Source of the DNA: Brugia malayi
Lineage: Eukaryota; Nematoda; Chromadorea; Rhabditida; Onchocercidae
Assembly (NCBI RefSeq): GCF_000002995.4
Contig: NW_025062478.1
Span: forward strand, 62,001-126,000
Length of the DNA: 64,000 bases
Reading direction: 5' to 3'
The notes beneath the pieces were generated by a model that was given only the letters and a program-made list of their open reading frames with translations, searched no databases and was not told where the DNA came from. This document shows positions 61,608 through 64,000 of the stretch, in pieces. Within the stretch, counting starts at the first letter, position 1, and each line of letters opens with the position of its first letter. The translations under genes and the position numbers were made by a program.

Positions 61608-64000
61608 CTATCATTGTAAACAAAATATATTTATGTTCGTCCCACTGACGATGACCACGGCTAGTGCATAATTCAATTCGTCACATTTGAGAGTTTTTCC
61701 TCCCCTTTTAGAAAAACGGAAGTGGCCGTGTTTCCGGCTACAGAATTTTTCTATTCATTATAAAATTTCTTCTGAAAATTTGAAAATGCTTACAGTACGA
61801 AGAGCTTAGCAAGAGCAAATTAACTCTTCCAGTTAAGATTAAACGGCTTTAATATCTCGATTCTAAACATCATGGGAATTTTGAGACAATTTTAAAGATA
61901 AAATAACGTATTAAACTCGCGAAAAATATAATAATGTTTCTTGAATCGTGGAATGGCAACAGGACAGGATAATCAGGAATGAAAATTTGACTAGAAGAAA
62001 TTTCAGGTAGTCAAAATTATTAGAAAATCACTAGATGAACTGGGACGGAAGGAGGCGATGAGACATACATGGACAAATGAGACTTATTTAAACAATTTCG
62101 ACTAAAGGCAAAAGACAGTACCTGGCTTAGTAATCAAAGCATTTTGGTGCTCTTTTCGAGAACATCTCAAAAGATGGAAATAATGGGAAGAGAAGGCACA
62201 GCACAGCAAGTACCATAACCTTCCTTGCAATTCAAAGAAAGAAGTGATGATCAATGACATTTCTTATCATTCATGATAACCAATAATTAATTAATTAACA
62301 AAAAGGGAGAAACTTCTTCTTTTGTCGTTTTCTTTAAAAGAAAAAAGAAACTGAGTCCCACTAAGAAATGTTTATAATTACAAACCAATTTCTATAAGCG
62401 TAGCGTTAAAAAGACAGATTAATAGTAACTGTTAATTTAAATTTAATGGTTTAATTGATATCAGTAAATAAACAACATTAATAATGAAAAGTAATACTAA
62501 TAATAATTAATGATATTAATAAACAGTTTCCATAATTCATTGGTTAATTCTCTATGAACTACTGGGCTGGCATGAACATGTGAGGTCAATAATGCTATTC
62601 ATGTCACCTAAAGTTTGTACTTCAGTTCAGTCAATTAGCTTTTGTTTATTAAGAAGATATAATAGAAGCTGATATTAGCTTATTAAATCTTTGAAATTAT
62701 CGCTTCTGAATGGTACTTGTGCAAGGGCAAAGAAAAGAAAAAATTTGGAGAGTCCTTGGCATTATTATTGCTAGTAATCATGAGTTGAAGATACGGTAGA
62801 CGCAATGCTTGCACTCTCTTTTCACTATTTTCAAAAATAATTCAAACAAATTTATTCGAGAAAATAAGCCTGAATCTTTGGAGGTAAATATGAGATTGCA
62901 ATTTACCCTAAAATTCGATAACAATTTTCAAATAATTTCAAAATCTTAAACTTAACTAGTCAATTAATACATACTGATATTCAAAAATTTCATATCTAAC
63001 TGGAAGAAAGAAAAGGAATGAGAAGACTACAGTTGCACCAGAAAGAATGGAAGTATTGCTAAGAAAACGCAATTACTCCAGTAGCACATTTTACCGTTTC
63101 CGGTTAAATGTATAAGAATTGCGAGAAGTGCATGTGTATCCGGAATAACTGGAGAGATAGCATGATGATGATCATCAAACCGGTTAGCATCCTTTTACAT
63201 TATACTTAATGCAACACAGTATCAGTGCATTTCTTTCATTTATATTTCCTTCAATTAGCGTCTGTTATAGTAAAATGTATCCAAGAAAACAAGTAACAGA
63301 TGGATGGAACGCTTACACAACATTATTACAATATGTATAGCATACTAAGATGAAATTTAAATATAAAAAAGTTGCACAGAACTTCAAGTAGAATATATTC
63401 CTTTACTACATGGTAATGTTCTGCTCATTCTTCAAAGTTCAAAGTATGTATCGTATTATCTGTAACTAAAGAATTAATTTAGAATTAAATTAACGACAAA
63501 TGGACCAACTTGAAATTTTAAAACGAATAATTACTTGCTATGAGTAATTCCCGACTTCGTTACTTTTTATCCTATTCAGAAGCAACGAAGATTAAATGCA
63601 TAAACAACCCGAGGAAAAAATGAAAATGCGGGAAATAAAGCAGAACCGAAAATTAAATTAAATTAAACTTGAAGTATAATGGCAGATGGAATGAAAAATC
63701 ATAGTGGAAAGTCCTACTGAGTACTGTGACACTGAATATTTCCATCAAACAGGTAAAGAGAAGAACTAAATTTCCCTGAAGGGATGTCATCATTTAAACT
63801 TATCGAAGCCAGTTTAATTGTTCATCTCAATTACGCATCAGTTAATCGATCGAGCGATCAAAATCATCGACGAACGGTCTTTCACATCATAAATTTAACA
63901 ATCCGGAAAATACCCTTTAACTGACCTTCTTACTTTCGGATCACTGTCGCTCTAATATTATCACTTCTTCTCTTCTTTTCACGGTTAATAACAATACAGT

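Larger units (their letters stand above)
58222..64000. other. Upstream of par-1, no certain gene
   Basis: The sequence is AT-rich with a CT tract (60282-60325), a GGGAT repeat (60852-60880), an inverted GATA pair at 62263-62278 and one candidate exon at 61410-61607. Longer par-1 isoforms could begin here, but I cannot support an exon beyond that candidate. Confidence 0.5.

Overview
This is nuclear DNA of a nematode, most likely a parasitic clade III (spirurid or filarial-type) species. The evidence is AT-rich sequence (about 70% by eye), genes cut into many small exons with phase-consistent GT..AG introns ending in short TTTYAG/TATAG acceptors, a secreted multi-ShK protein of a nematode type, and a PAR-1/MARK kinase with the classic metazoan layout. 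The species cannot be settled from sequence alone. There is no operon, phage, CRISPR or bacterial content.

Layout. 1-15.8 kb is gene-poor: microsatellites, two minisatellites of about 23 bp and one decayed 15-bp tandem repeat, with one uncertain minus-strand ORF near 12.6-13.0 kb. 15.86-19.22 kb (+) holds a complete seven-exon gene for a single-pass membrane protein with two Ig domains. 20.85-22.67 kb (-) holds a complete five-exon gene for a secreted protein with three ShK domains and an acidic linker. 23.79-24.49 kb (+) may hold a small two-exon gene. 24.5-36.3 kb is mostly non-coding, with one long minus-strand ORF (28.2-28.7 kb) and two candidate upstream exons for the next gene. 36.37-42.04 kb (+) carries 15 exons of an ACSF2-type acyl-CoA synthetase, complete to the stop but with an unresolved 5' end. 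46.03-57.92 kb (-) carries 23 exons of par-1, with kinase, UBA, long spacer and KA1 domains and candidate 5' exons to 58.22 kb. 58.2-64.0 kb is upstream sequence with one candidate exon at 61.4-61.6 kb.

The acyl-CoA synthetase and par-1 are convergent, with about 4 kb between their stop codons. The genes have unrelated roles (adhesion or recognition, secreted ShK effector, fatty-acid activation, polarity kinase), and I see no shared pathway and no coherent new system. The points most worth a second look are the reconstructed triple-ShK protein, the six-base alternative donor in par-1, a roughly 71-nt hairpin inside a par-1 intron, recurring inverted GATA-site pairs, and several isolated higher-GC open islands flanked by good splice signals.
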